The notes under the pieces are model-generated. The model did no database searches. It was not told where the DNA came from and worked only from the letters and a program-made list of their open reading frames with translations. Positions 1-5,912 of a stretch of DNA of 32,457 bases are shown here, piece after piece (within the stretch, counting starts at the first letter, position 1; every line of letters starts with the position of its first letter). The stretch spans positions 1-32,457 of the forward strand of contig JAFTVY010000090.1 of NCBI GenBank assembly GCA_017465545.1, written 5' to 3'. The position numbers were made by a program, and so were the translations under genes. This stretch comes from Ruminiclostridium sp. (GTDB taxonomy: Bacteria > Bacillota > Clostridia > Oscillospirales > Ruminococcaceae).

Positions 1-9
1 CTTTTTTGT

Positions 10-80
10 TGGCTGGGATGGCGGGATTTGACGGCGCTGTCGCACCTAACCCTGGTGGGTTCAAATCCCGTTCCCAAAAC
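10..80. pseudogene. tRNA-like inverted remnant at window edge
   Basis: On the minus strand, bases 10-32 read as the last T-arm/acceptor part of a tRNA almost identical to the 3' end of the tRNA-Gln at 126-200, with one base lost in the T-loop. On the plus strand, 58-75 also looks like a tRNA T-arm (GGGTTCAAATCCCG) followed by TCCCA. The two halves form an inverted repeat, CGGGATTTGA against TCAAATCCCG, and no normal cloverleaf fits between them. I read it as a chimeric or degenerate tRNA fragment. Because it lies at the window edge, its full extent is unknown. Confidence 0.4.
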
Positions 81-81
81 A

Positions 82-125
82 TAAAAATGCACCCCGACCT
101 CATAGGGAGGTCGGGGTGATTTTTC
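82..125 (-). terminator. Rho-independent terminator of the tRNA operon
   Basis: An 11-bp perfect GC-rich stem (CACCCCGACCT at 90-100 with AGGTCGGGGTG at 108-118) has a 7-nt loop. It is flanked by A-run and T-run, so it has a T-tail in both directions. It lies just after the tRNA-Gln 3' end on minus and most likely ends the Gly-Arg-His-Gln transcript. Confidence 0.8.
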
Positions 126-200
126 TGGCTGGGATGGCGGGATTTGAACCCACGGGTGACGGAGTCAAAGTCCGTTGCCTTACCGCTTGGCTACATCCCA
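126..200 (-). tRNA. tRNA-Gln (anticodon TTG)
   Basis: The minus strand folds as a cloverleaf with acceptor TGGGATG pairing CATCCCA. The anticodon loop is CTTTGAC (anticodon TTG) inside stem ACGGA/TCCGT, and the T-loop is TTCAAAT. Discriminator G is followed by an encoded CCA. It is the last gene of a four-tRNA transcript. Confidence 0.95.
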
Positions 201-260
201 ATGGATATAAAAAACGCCCGGCACTCAGTATGCCTTAGTGCAGGACGGGATTTGTAAATA

Positions 261-338
261 TGGGGTGGGAGATGGGACTCGAACCCACGATCTTCGGGAC
301 CACAATCCGACGCGTTAACCAGCTACGCTACACCCACC
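261..338 (-). tRNA. tRNA-His (anticodon GTG)
   Basis: Minus-strand cloverleaf with the extra 5' G (G-1) opposite C73 that is diagnostic of tRNA-His. The anticodon loop is TTGTGGT (anticodon GTG), the T-loop is TTCGAGT and CCA is encoded. The acceptor stem has one T-T mismatch and the anticodon stem has an A-C closing mismatch, so the fold is slightly weaker than usual. Confidence 0.93.
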
Positions 339-343
339 ATAGA

Positions 344-420
<77 letters not shown>

Positions 421-452
421 GTATGGTCATCTTATTTATCGCATAACTGCGA

Positions 453-526
453 TGGAGCGGGTGATGGGAATCGAACCCACGTGTTCAGCTTGGAAGGCTG
501 ACATTCTACCATTGAACTACACCCGC
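453..526 (-). tRNA. tRNA-Gly (anticodon TCC)
   Basis: Minus-strand cloverleaf with acceptor GCGGGTG/CACCCGC and anticodon stem TCAGC/GCTGA. The loop CTTCCAA gives anticodon TCC. Discriminator T is followed by an encoded CCA. It is the first gene of the tRNA operon, about 35 bases downstream of the -10 box. Confidence 0.95.
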
Positions 527-562
527 ATCTATGTTAAGAGGCGAACCTCATAACGCTTATAT

Positions 563-591
563 ATTATATCACAGTTAAATTGGTTTGTCAA
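563..591 (-). promoter_or_regulatory. tRNA operon promoter
   Basis: On the minus strand there is a perfect TTGACA (586-591) and a perfect TATAAT (563-568) with a 17-bp spacer. It directs transcription towards tRNA-Gly, as expected for a strong stable-RNA promoter. Confidence 0.9.
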
Positions 592-624
592 CACTTTTTT
601 TAAAAAATATTTAATAATTTATGT

Positions 625-643
625 AAGAGGGTGAATCCCTCTT
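625..643. terminator. Intrinsic terminator hairpin between permease gene and tRNA operon
   Basis: Stem AAGAGGG/CCCTCTT with a 5-nt loop. A run of T follows in the plus direction and an AT-rich stretch in the minus direction. It sits ten bases after the permease stop on minus, so it probably ends that transcript although the better T-tail points the other way. Confidence 0.55.
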
Positions 644-652
644 TTTGTATTT

Positions 653-1816
653 CTATCCCTTAAGGGCGTCTACCGGCTTCATCCTTGCCGCCTTCAGGGC
701 AGGGTAACCACCCGACAGCATCCCTATAACAAGGCTGACGGTAAGCGAAAGCAACGCCTTATCCCATTCAAGAACGGGAAGCTCCCCGATAGCTATGCAG
801 ATTACGGCGGTCAGAACCATAGCCGCCGCTATCCCGACAAGACTGCCTGCTACCGATATTATTACGCTTTCCGCAAGGAATTCTCCCACGATACGGCTGT
901 TTTTAGCTCCAAGGGATTTTTTTATTCCTATCTCCCTTTTACGCTCCGCTACGCTTACCAGCATTGCCGTCATTACCGACATTGACGCTACCACAAGAGA
1001 AATTGCCGCCACTATCCCAAGTGCCGAGGTTGCCACCGACAGAATGCCGTTAAGAGTACTGCGCTGGTTTAAAAGATTGTTTACCAGTATATTATCCGTA
1101 CCCTTTCTCTTTGCCATACAGTCGGAGATTCTGTCAATTACCGCACTATCCTCCGCTCCTCTTGTGAGAAGGGCAATTTTATCATAATCCGTCCTGCCGC
1201 TGATGTTCTGGACTGTGGTATAGGGCAGATATACAAAGTAGGGGACTACCTCGTTTATTGCGCTCTGCACACCCGATAAGCCCGAAGTCGCAACCCCGAT
1301 TATCTGAAAGCTTTCGTATTTTCCACCCACGTTTATACTTATCGTCTTACCCGTGATATTCTCTCTGCCGTAGGTCTGAAGAGCAATTTCCTTATCAACA
1401 ACACATACACGTTCAGAATTTCTTATATCCGTTTCGCTTATCAGTCTGCCGTGAAGCGCCCTCAGGGAGATTATTTCATCCGCATTGTTGCTGACTCCCC
1501 ACGCCATACACACAACGTCCTCTGCCACAAGCTCGCAGGTGGTGACCGACGCCATAAGCGGCATTGCCTTGCTGATTCCATCAACCTTTTTAAGTGCCGT
1601 CACGTCATCATCGCTGAGGGTTACGTTATAGCCTGATTCCACCAGTACCGAGTTTATTCCCATTTCGTCAAGACTGCGGTTTATCATTCCCGTTCCTATT
1701 TTTCCTATAGCGGATATTATCATTACCGCAAAAATTCCCACAGCGATAGAGCCTATAGTAAGGAGCGTTCTGCCTTTGCCCCTTATTATATCCGAAATTA
1801 CCGAAAAGAAATTCAT
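653..1816 (-). CDS. MacB-like ABC transporter permease (FtsX fold)
   Basis: This 387-aa protein has the architecture of MacB/LolC-type permeases without a fused ATPase. It has an N-terminal membrane helix (about residues 18-41), a large extracytoplasmic MacB_PCD-like domain (about 45-250), and three C-terminal helices in an FtsX domain. The cytoplasmic motif EIGIKKSLGAK lies between helices, and the family-typical ending is PALKAARMKPVDALKG. Members act in mechanotransmission, exporting peptides, lipids or antibiotics with an adaptor and a separate ATPase. Its start ATG overlaps the adaptor stop by 4 bases (ATGA), so the two are translationally coupled. The likely ATPase partner is divergent, at 3093-3776. 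The substrate cannot be read from the sequence. Confidence 0.88.
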   Translation of the reverse strand: MNFFSVISDIIRGKGRTLLTIGSIAVGIFAVMIISAIGKIGTGMINRSLDEMGINSVLVESGYNVTLSDDDVTALKKVDGISKAMPLMASVTTCELVAEDVVCMAWGVSNNADEIISLRALHGRLISETDIRNSERVCVVDKEIALQTYGRENITGKTISINVGGKYESFQIIGVATSGLSGVQSAINEVVPYFVYLPYTTVQNISGRTDYDKIALLTRGAEDSAVIDRISDCMAKRKGTDNILVNNLLNQRSTLNGILSVATSALGIVAAISLVVASMSVMTAMLVSVAERKREIGIKKSLGAKNSRIVGEFLAESVIISVAGSLVGIAAAMVLTAVICIAIGELPVLEWDKALLSLTVSLVIGMLSGGYPALKAARMKPVDALKG

Positions 1817-2787
1817 TCTTCTGCTTCCTCCGTTTTTACCAGCATACCGTCCGTAAGCCCGTCGGGATTGCCTATAACAAAAGCCGTGTCCTCGATTCCG
1901 TACACCTCGGTACTTTCGGATAGCTCCGTTCCCGTTTTTATATAGTGCTTGTGCGCCCTTCCACCGCTCAGTATAAATACGTATTCTCCCTTGTCATCCT
2001 GACAGATTGCGCTGTAGGGAAGGGTAAGAATCGAAGTCTCAAGTCCCGTCAGTATCTTTCCGCTGGCGGTATATCCGCTTCTCAACTCCCTTGCATCCGA
2101 TTCTATTGCTATCTCTACCTCTACTACCGTTTCCTCTGTTCTGCCGTTGTTCAGCTTTGAAGCAAGCGAGCTTACCGAAACCACCTTGCCGATAATTTCT
2201 TCGCTTGTAGCCTCTGCAGAAATTTCCACCCGTTGTCCCGCTCCGACCTTTGATATGCTTCTTTCAGGCACTACCGCAGTCATGGAGAGCTTTTCGCTTC
2301 TGCCTATTTCGGCTATGCTGTCTCCCTGCATTATTATCTCTCCCTTGCGGGCAATATCGTATATTACGCCTGAGTCTGCGGCGGTAATTCTGTCACCTGC
2401 CTTTTTAAGCATCGTGTACAATTCTCCCGATTCAAAGCCTTCGCTTCCGTAAAGCTCGGATATTACCGCAATGGTTCTGTCTTTGTCTATCGTAGCAACG
2501 ACCTGCCCTGCGTCCACTCTGTCGCCTCTTGCCACAAGAAGTTGTGACAGCACAACGGGGATTTCGAGAGTAATTTCGTCAAGCTCCGAATATCCGATAA
2601 CTCCCTTACAGCTTACCGAGGGAGTATAGCTTGTGCGCTGGGGCAATATTACCGCAACGCCGGGCAATCTGTTTTTCAGCGTTGATGGGATTATCAGTAC
2701 AAGATAAGTGCCTGCTATTACTATCACCGACAGAATTATTGCAAAAATCGTGCTTTTGCTGATTTTACTTCGTCTTTTCTTTCCCAT
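1813..2787 (-). CDS. HlyD/MacA-like efflux adaptor (periplasmic-adaptor family)
   Basis: The 324-aa protein has a basic N-terminus (MGKKRRSKISK) and one membrane anchor (about residues 13-33). A split lipoyl/barrel-sandwich region follows: VARGDRVDAGQVVATID near 85-100, then a second half with ADSGVIYDIARKGEIIMQGDSIAEI near 137-162. Beta-barrel and membrane-proximal domains complete it. The alpha-helical hairpin of Gram-negative MacA is nearly absent, as usual in Gram-positives that need no TolC contact. It is the first gene of a two-gene minus operon with the permease (4-base overlap). Function: couples substrate to the exporter on the outer face of the membrane. The assignment to the family is firm; the substrate is unknown. 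Confidence 0.85.
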   Translation of the reverse strand: MGKKRRSKISKSTIFAIILSVIVIAGTYLVLIIPSTLKNRLPGVAVILPQRTSYTPSVSCKGVIGYSELDEITLEIPVVLSQLLVARGDRVDAGQVVATIDKDRTIAVISELYGSEGFESGELYTMLKKAGDRITAADSGVIYDIARKGEIIMQGDSIAEIGRSEKLSMTAVVPERSISKVGAGQRVEISAEATSEEIIGKVVSVSSLASKLNNGRTEETVVEVEIAIESDARELRSGYTASGKILTGLETSILTLPYSAICQDDKGEYVFILSGGRAHKHYIKTGTELSESTEVYGIEDTAFVIGNPDGLTDGMLVKTEEAEE

Positions 2788-2926
2788 TTATATAAAACAT
2801 CCTTTCCCTGTTTTCGTAACAGTTTTATTTTAGCTTTTCTTTTGCAAAATATTATGGGATTATGAAAGAATAAACGGGAATTTTAAGAAAATAATAAACG
2901 CAGAAACAAAAGAAAGGAAAAAAGCT

Positions 2927-3109
2927 ATGAATATGATAATCTGCTCTGAGCCCTGCCGACATCAGAGCGACGGATGTTGCCTTTTAAAGGGTGCAGGAGT
3001 TATTACAAATGCCTCGTTGTCTCCCTGCAGATATTTTACACCGAAGGATGACGATCCCAATAACTATTACAGATGCAAAAAGGGTGACGGATATGCTGAT
3101 AGAGCTTAA
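2927..3109 (+). CDS. Small Cys-rich protein upstream of ABC ATPase
   Basis: A 60-aa ORF with a good ribosome binding site (AGAAAGGA, about 10 bases before ATG). Six cysteines lie at residues 6, 10, 17, 18, 34 and 49, with the N-terminal pattern CSEPCRHQSDGCCLL and a later PCRYF. Small Clostridia proteins with this CxxxC...DGxC...CxYF layout are common and are sometimes misnamed 'hydroxymyristoyl-ACP dehydratase'; the Cys pattern suggests a metal site or disulfides. Its last 17 bases overlap the start of the ATPase gene in another frame, so translation is probably coupled. No function is established. Confidence reflects the clear RBS, Cys spacing and context. Confidence 0.65.
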   Translation: MNMIICSEPCRHQSDGCCLLKGAGVITNASLSPCRYFTPKDDDPNNYYRCKKGDGYADRA

Positions 3110-3776
3110 GGCTCTCTGCCGTACCTATCACAGCCGTGACAAGGGAAACTGTGTAGAGGCTCTGAAAAACGTGAATTTATCGGTAGAACAAGGGGAGTAC
3201 CTGTCTATAACCGGTGCCAGCGGCTCGGGTAAATCCACTCTTATGAATATACTCGGTCTGCTTGACACCCCCGACAGCGGAAGCTACTGCTTTGACGGAA
3301 ATGATATTACACAGCTTACGGACAAGGAAATCAGCCGTATCAGAAATCAGAGCATCGGCTTTGTATTCCAGAGCTTTAACCTCATTCCATCGCTGACTAC
3401 TCTTGAAAACGTAGCCTTGCCCCTTGAATACCGTGGTGTTTCAAGAACGGCAAGAGCGGAAAAGGCGAAAAAGGCTCTTGAGCTGGTAGGACTTTCGTCA
3501 AGGCTTTTTCATAAGCCTTCCGAGCTTTCAGGCGGTCAGCAACAAAGAGTAGCAATAGCAAGAGCAATCGCAAGCAGACCGCCTCTTATCCTTGCAGACG
3601 AGCCCTGCGGAAATCTTGACAGTAAATCGGGCGGCGAAATTATGGATATGCTTAAAACCCTGAATCAAAGCGGTCACACGGTTATTCTGATAACCCACGA
3701 CAGCAAAGCGGCAAGGCAGGCCGATAGAATGATAAGGGTAGAGGACGGAAGGGTATCGGATTACGGCACAGCCTGA
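3093..3776 (+). CDS. ABC transporter ATPase, MacB/LolD type
   Basis: This 227-aa ATPase has Walker A GASGSGKST, Q-loop VFQSFNLIP, signature LSGGQQQR, Walker B LILADEP and the H-loop histidine in ITHD. The MacB/LolD hallmark GNLDSKSGGEI follows Walker B. I place the start at the ATG at 3093, where the conserved beta-strand MLIELKALCRTY begins; a reading frame open from 2991 would add 34 residues that do not look like the family. The gene overlaps the Cys-rich ORF by 17 bases. It probably energises the permease at 653-1816, which is transcribed away from it. Being divergent rather than in the usual adaptor-ATPase-permease operon is uncommon. Confidence 0.88.
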   Translation: MLIELKALCRTYHSRDKGNCVEALKNVNLSVEQGEYLSITGASGSGKSTLMNILGLLDTPDSGSYCFDGNDITQLTDKEISRIRNQSIGFVFQSFNLIPSLTTLENVALPLEYRGVSRTARAEKAKKALELVGLSSRLFHKPSELSGGQQQRVAIARAIASRPPLILADEPCGNLDSKSGGEIMDMLKTLNQSGHTVILITHDSKAARQADRMIRVEDGRVSDYGTA

Positions 3777-3790
3777 AGATATAGCAGAAA

Positions 3791-3816
3791 GGGAGCTTCC
3801 TTAAATAGAAGCTCCC
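3791..3816 (+). terminator. Hairpin after ABC ATPase gene
   Basis: A 9-bp perfect stem (GGGAGCTTC/GAAGCTCCC) with an 8-nt loop lies 14 bases after the ATPase stop. The downstream tail (AAATATTATG) is only weakly T-rich, so termination may be partial. Confidence 0.5.
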
Positions 3817-3858
3817 AAATATTATGTCTGTAATCTGATTAAAATTTAACAATACTAC

Positions 3859-3887
3859 TTGCATTTTCCAACAAAAGAGTGTATAAT
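3859..3887 (+). promoter_or_regulatory. pduL promoter
   Basis: TTGCAT (3859-3864) and perfect TATAAT (3882-3887) are separated by 17 bp. The implied transcript starts near 3894, upstream of the PduL start at 3940. This also argues against a longer protein starting at 3859. Confidence 0.8.
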
Positions 3888-3939
3888 TAAAATAGAAAAA
3901 TTTGCGGCTATCCGCTACATAAGAAAGGAATTTATCATT

Positions 3940-4512
3940 ATGATGGAAGTTTTACTCGAAACCTCTGCAAGACACATCCACGTGTCTCAGGAAGCACTTG
4001 AAACCTTATTCGGCAAGGGCTATGAGCTTACAAAGAAGAAGGATCTTTCCCAGCCCGGTCAGTTCGCTTGCGAAGAAAGAGTTACTATCACAGGCCCCAA
4101 GAAGTCACTTGCTAACGTATCTATCTTAGGTCCCGTAAGACCTGATACACAGGTTGAGCTTTCCGCTACAGACGCTCGTTCAATCGGATGTCCTATCGCA
4201 GTAAGAGAATCCGGTGACATCAAGGGTACACCCGGCTGCAAGATCACAGGCCCCTGCGGCGAAATCGAAATCAGCGAGGGCGTTATCGTTGCAAAGCGCC
4301 ACATCCACTTAGTTCCCGCAACTGCTGAAAAGTGGGGCGTTGAGAACAAGCAGATTGTAAGCGTTAAGGTTAAGAGCGAAGGCAGAGAAGCTATCCTCGG
4401 CGACGTTGTAGTAAGAGTACACGAAAACTTTGCAGACGCTATGCACATCGATACTGACGAGTCCAATGCAGTTCTTGCAACTCCCGGTATGATGGTAGAA
4501 GTTATCAAGTAA
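3940..4512 (+). CDS. pduL: Phosphate propanoyltransferase / phosphotransacylase PduL
   Basis: This 190-aa protein consists of two PduL barrels. The zinc-ligand motifs are visible: RHIHVS at 11-16 (His12, His14) and KRHIHL at 119-124 (His121, His123). The conserved C-terminal AMHIDTDESNA is at 167-177. The family transfers acyl groups between CoA and phosphate (acetyl- or propionyl-CoA to acyl-phosphate), feeding an acetate/propionate kinase for ATP. There is no N-terminal encapsulation peptide and no shell or diol-dehydratase gene nearby, so this is probably the free cytosolic form serving as phosphotransacetylase. The start at ATG 3940 is set by AAGGA 11 bases upstream and by the promoter position. 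The codon choice is strongly biased, suggesting high expression. Confidence 0.93.
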   Translation: MMEVLLETSARHIHVSQEALETLFGKGYELTKKKDLSQPGQFACEERVTITGPKKSLANVSILGPVRPDTQVELSATDARSIGCPIAVRESGDIKGTPGCKITGPCGEIEISEGVIVAKRHIHLVPATAEKWGVENKQIVSVKVKSEGREAILGDVVVRVHENFADAMHIDTDESNAVLATPGMMVEVIK

Positions 4513-4521
4513 ATAACAGTT

Positions 4522-4557
4522 AAGCCCTTTATAGCAATATATAGGGCTTTTGTTTTT
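4522..4557 (+). terminator. pduL terminator
   Basis: Stem AAGCCCT/AGGGCTT with an inner TATA/TATA pairing, followed by TTGTTTTT. It lies directly after the pduL stop. Confidence 0.85.
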
Positions 4558-4577
4558 AAAAAATTTTTAAAAAGGTA

Positions 4578-4608
4578 TTGACTCTGACGCTCCGTCATAG
4601 TGTATAAT
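4578..4608 (+). promoter_or_regulatory. MerR-type promoter with 19-bp spacer and operator dyad
   Basis: TTGACT (4578-4583) and TATAAT (4603-4608) are separated by 19 bp, the overlong spacer diagnostic of promoters activated by MerR-family DNA distortion. The spacer carries a near-perfect dyad, ACT-N1-TGACG-ctc-CGTCA-N1-AGT (4581-4601), centred between the boxes. It lies just ahead of the regulator gene, so autoactivation is the natural reading. Confidence 0.85.
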
Positions 4609-4628
4609 CATACCGTGAGGTGATGAAA

Positions 4629-5357
4629 ATGAAAATGCAGGTAAAGGAATTTGCAGAAATCTGCGGAGTAAGTGTGCGCACACTTCATTATTACGATGAA
4701 ATAGGAATATTAAAGCCCTGCGAAGTGGACAGATATACCGGTTATCGGTTCTACGATGAAAATTCGCTTCTTCGTATGCAGGAGATAATGTTCTATCGTG
4801 AGCTGGATTTCCCTTTGAAAAGCATCAGCGAAATTTTATCATCTCCCGACTATGACAAGGAAAAGGCACTTTGCGAGCAGAAAAGCCTTCTTATATTAAA
4901 GAAGGAAAGACTGGAAAGGCTTATTTCTGCTATTGACGGTGCAATGAAAGGAGAAAATATTATGAAAGCATTTGATAACACACAGCTTGAGCTGTATAAG
5001 AAGGAAGCCAAAGAGCGCTGGGGTAAGACCGACGCCTATAAGGAGTACAGCGGGAAAACAAAGGCTTATTCAAAGGATAAATTTGAAAGCCTTGCAGATG
5101 GCATGGAGGAAATCTTTGCTGAATTTTCCGTGTATATGAAAAACGGAGCTTCGCCTGATTCGAAGGACGTACAAAGTCTTGTAAAGACTTTGCAGAGCTA
5201 TATTACCGAAAACTACTACACCTGCACAAATGAGATACTTGCAGGGCTCGGTCAGATGTACGTTATGGATGAACGCTTTAAAAGCAATATCGACAAGCAC
5301 GCCGACGGCACAGCAGAGTTTGCAAGCACGGCGATTGAAGTATATTGTGGAAAGTGA
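4629..5357 (+). CDS. MerR-family regulator with TipAS ligand-binding domain
   Basis: The protein is about 242 aa. The N-terminal winged helix-turn-helix contains the MerR signature VSVRTLHYYDEIGILKP and YRFYDENSLLRMQEI (about 1-70), followed by a dimerisation coiled coil (about 75-108). The C-terminal part (about 118-242; ERWGKTDAYKEY and YTCTNEILAGLGQMYVMDERF) matches the TipAS domain that binds thiopeptide-like and other ligands in TipAL, Mta and SkgA. An internal ATG after a GGAGA site (AAAGGAGAAAATATTATG, about 4950-4965) could produce a free TipAS-like short form, as known for tipA. The start is uncertain among ATG 4623, 4629 and 4635; SD GAGGTGAT at 4617-4624 favours 4629 or 4635. No resistance gene is adjacent; the ABC exporter lies upstream. 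Confidence 0.88.
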   Translation: MKMQVKEFAEICGVSVRTLHYYDEIGILKPCEVDRYTGYRFYDENSLLRMQEIMFYRELDFPLKSISEILSSPDYDKEKALCEQKSLLILKKERLERLISAIDGAMKGENIMKAFDNTQLELYKKEAKERWGKTDAYKEYSGKTKAYSKDKFESLADGMEEIFAEFSVYMKNGASPDSKDVQSLVKTLQSYITENYYTCTNEILAGLGQMYVMDERFKSNIDKHADGTAEFASTAIEVYCGK

Positions 5358-5369
5358 TAAAATAATATG

Positions 5370-5406
5370 CCCGCCGCAGATTTCTGCGGCGGGGTTGCTT
5401 ATTTGA
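5370..5406 (+). terminator. Terminator after TipA-like gene
   Basis: A 10-bp perfect GC-rich stem (CCCGCCGCAG/CTGCGGCGGG) with a 4-nt loop, followed by GTTGCTTATTTG. Confidence 0.8.
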
Positions 5407-5448
5407 TAGGAATGTAGCTTCATAAATAAAAACGGCATGAGGGGATTG

Positions 5449-5476
5449 AAAAACGGGACGGCGAGTAGATGCCGGG
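5449..5476 (-). terminator. Weak terminator-like hairpin after cupin gene
   Basis: Reading minus, the cupin stop is followed by CCCGGC...GCCGTCCCG, with a short CGGC/GCCG stem and then CGTTTTTC. The stem is short; the T-run gives some support. Confidence 0.4.
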
Positions 5477-5480
5477 AAAT

Positions 5481-5912
5481 TTATAGCTGAACGTTCCAGC
5501 TACCAAGCCATTCTTTTGTCTTTTCATCGGCTTCGACCACCGTCTTGTCATTGCCCTCAGGCGACTTTATAAAAAGCACCTTAGTGCCTTCCTTGTTTTT
5601 TGTCGCATAAGGGATGCCTGGGCGAAGAACGAAGAAATCACCTGCGTTTACTTCAAATTCCTTCTCGCTTCCGTCAAGAAGTCTTACCCTTATACTGCCC
5701 TCAAGAACGTAAGCATGCTCGGTTGCCACGGGGTGCATATGGGGCGTATCGGCGGTAAATACGTCATAGCGAGATATTCCCACCTCAATATCATCCTCGA
5801 TGAACTGAAGCTCATTCTGCGGCTTTTGAAGTCTGCCGGTGAGATAGAGCCTGTACTTCTTGCTTAGCGCCTCGTCAAGGGCGTCTTTTTTTATTATATT
5901 GATATCATTCAT
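5481..5912 (-). CDS. Cupin-domain protein (small beta-barrel)
   Basis: This 143-aa single-domain cupin has a perfect first motif, H58-x-H60-x4-E65-x6-G72, in HMHPVATEHAYVLEG. The second motif (GDFFVLRPGIPYATKN, about 91-106) is recognisable but has Tyr102 where the metal-binding His normally lies. A metal site would therefore be three-ligand or altered. It overlaps the 3' end of the TIR gene by 8 bases (5905-5912), so it is almost certainly translated from the same transcript. The function is unknown: cupins may be small-molecule isomerases, dioxygenases or pure ligand sensors. The pairing with a TIR protein makes a regulatory or nucleotide-metabolite role possible, but this is inference. Confidence 0.85.
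   Translation of the reverse strand: MNDINIIKKDALDEALSKKYRLYLTGRLQKPQNELQFIEDDIEVGISRYDVFTADTPHMHPVATEHAYVLEGSIRVRLLDGSEKEFEVNAGDFFVLRPGIPYATKNKEGTKVLFIKSPEGNDKTVVEADEKTKEWLGSWNVQL

Noticed and set aside
4059-4598. 179-codon minus-strand frame opposite pduL
   Set aside because: It is the mirror of a highly biased, conserved gene, crosses the pduL terminator and has no SD.
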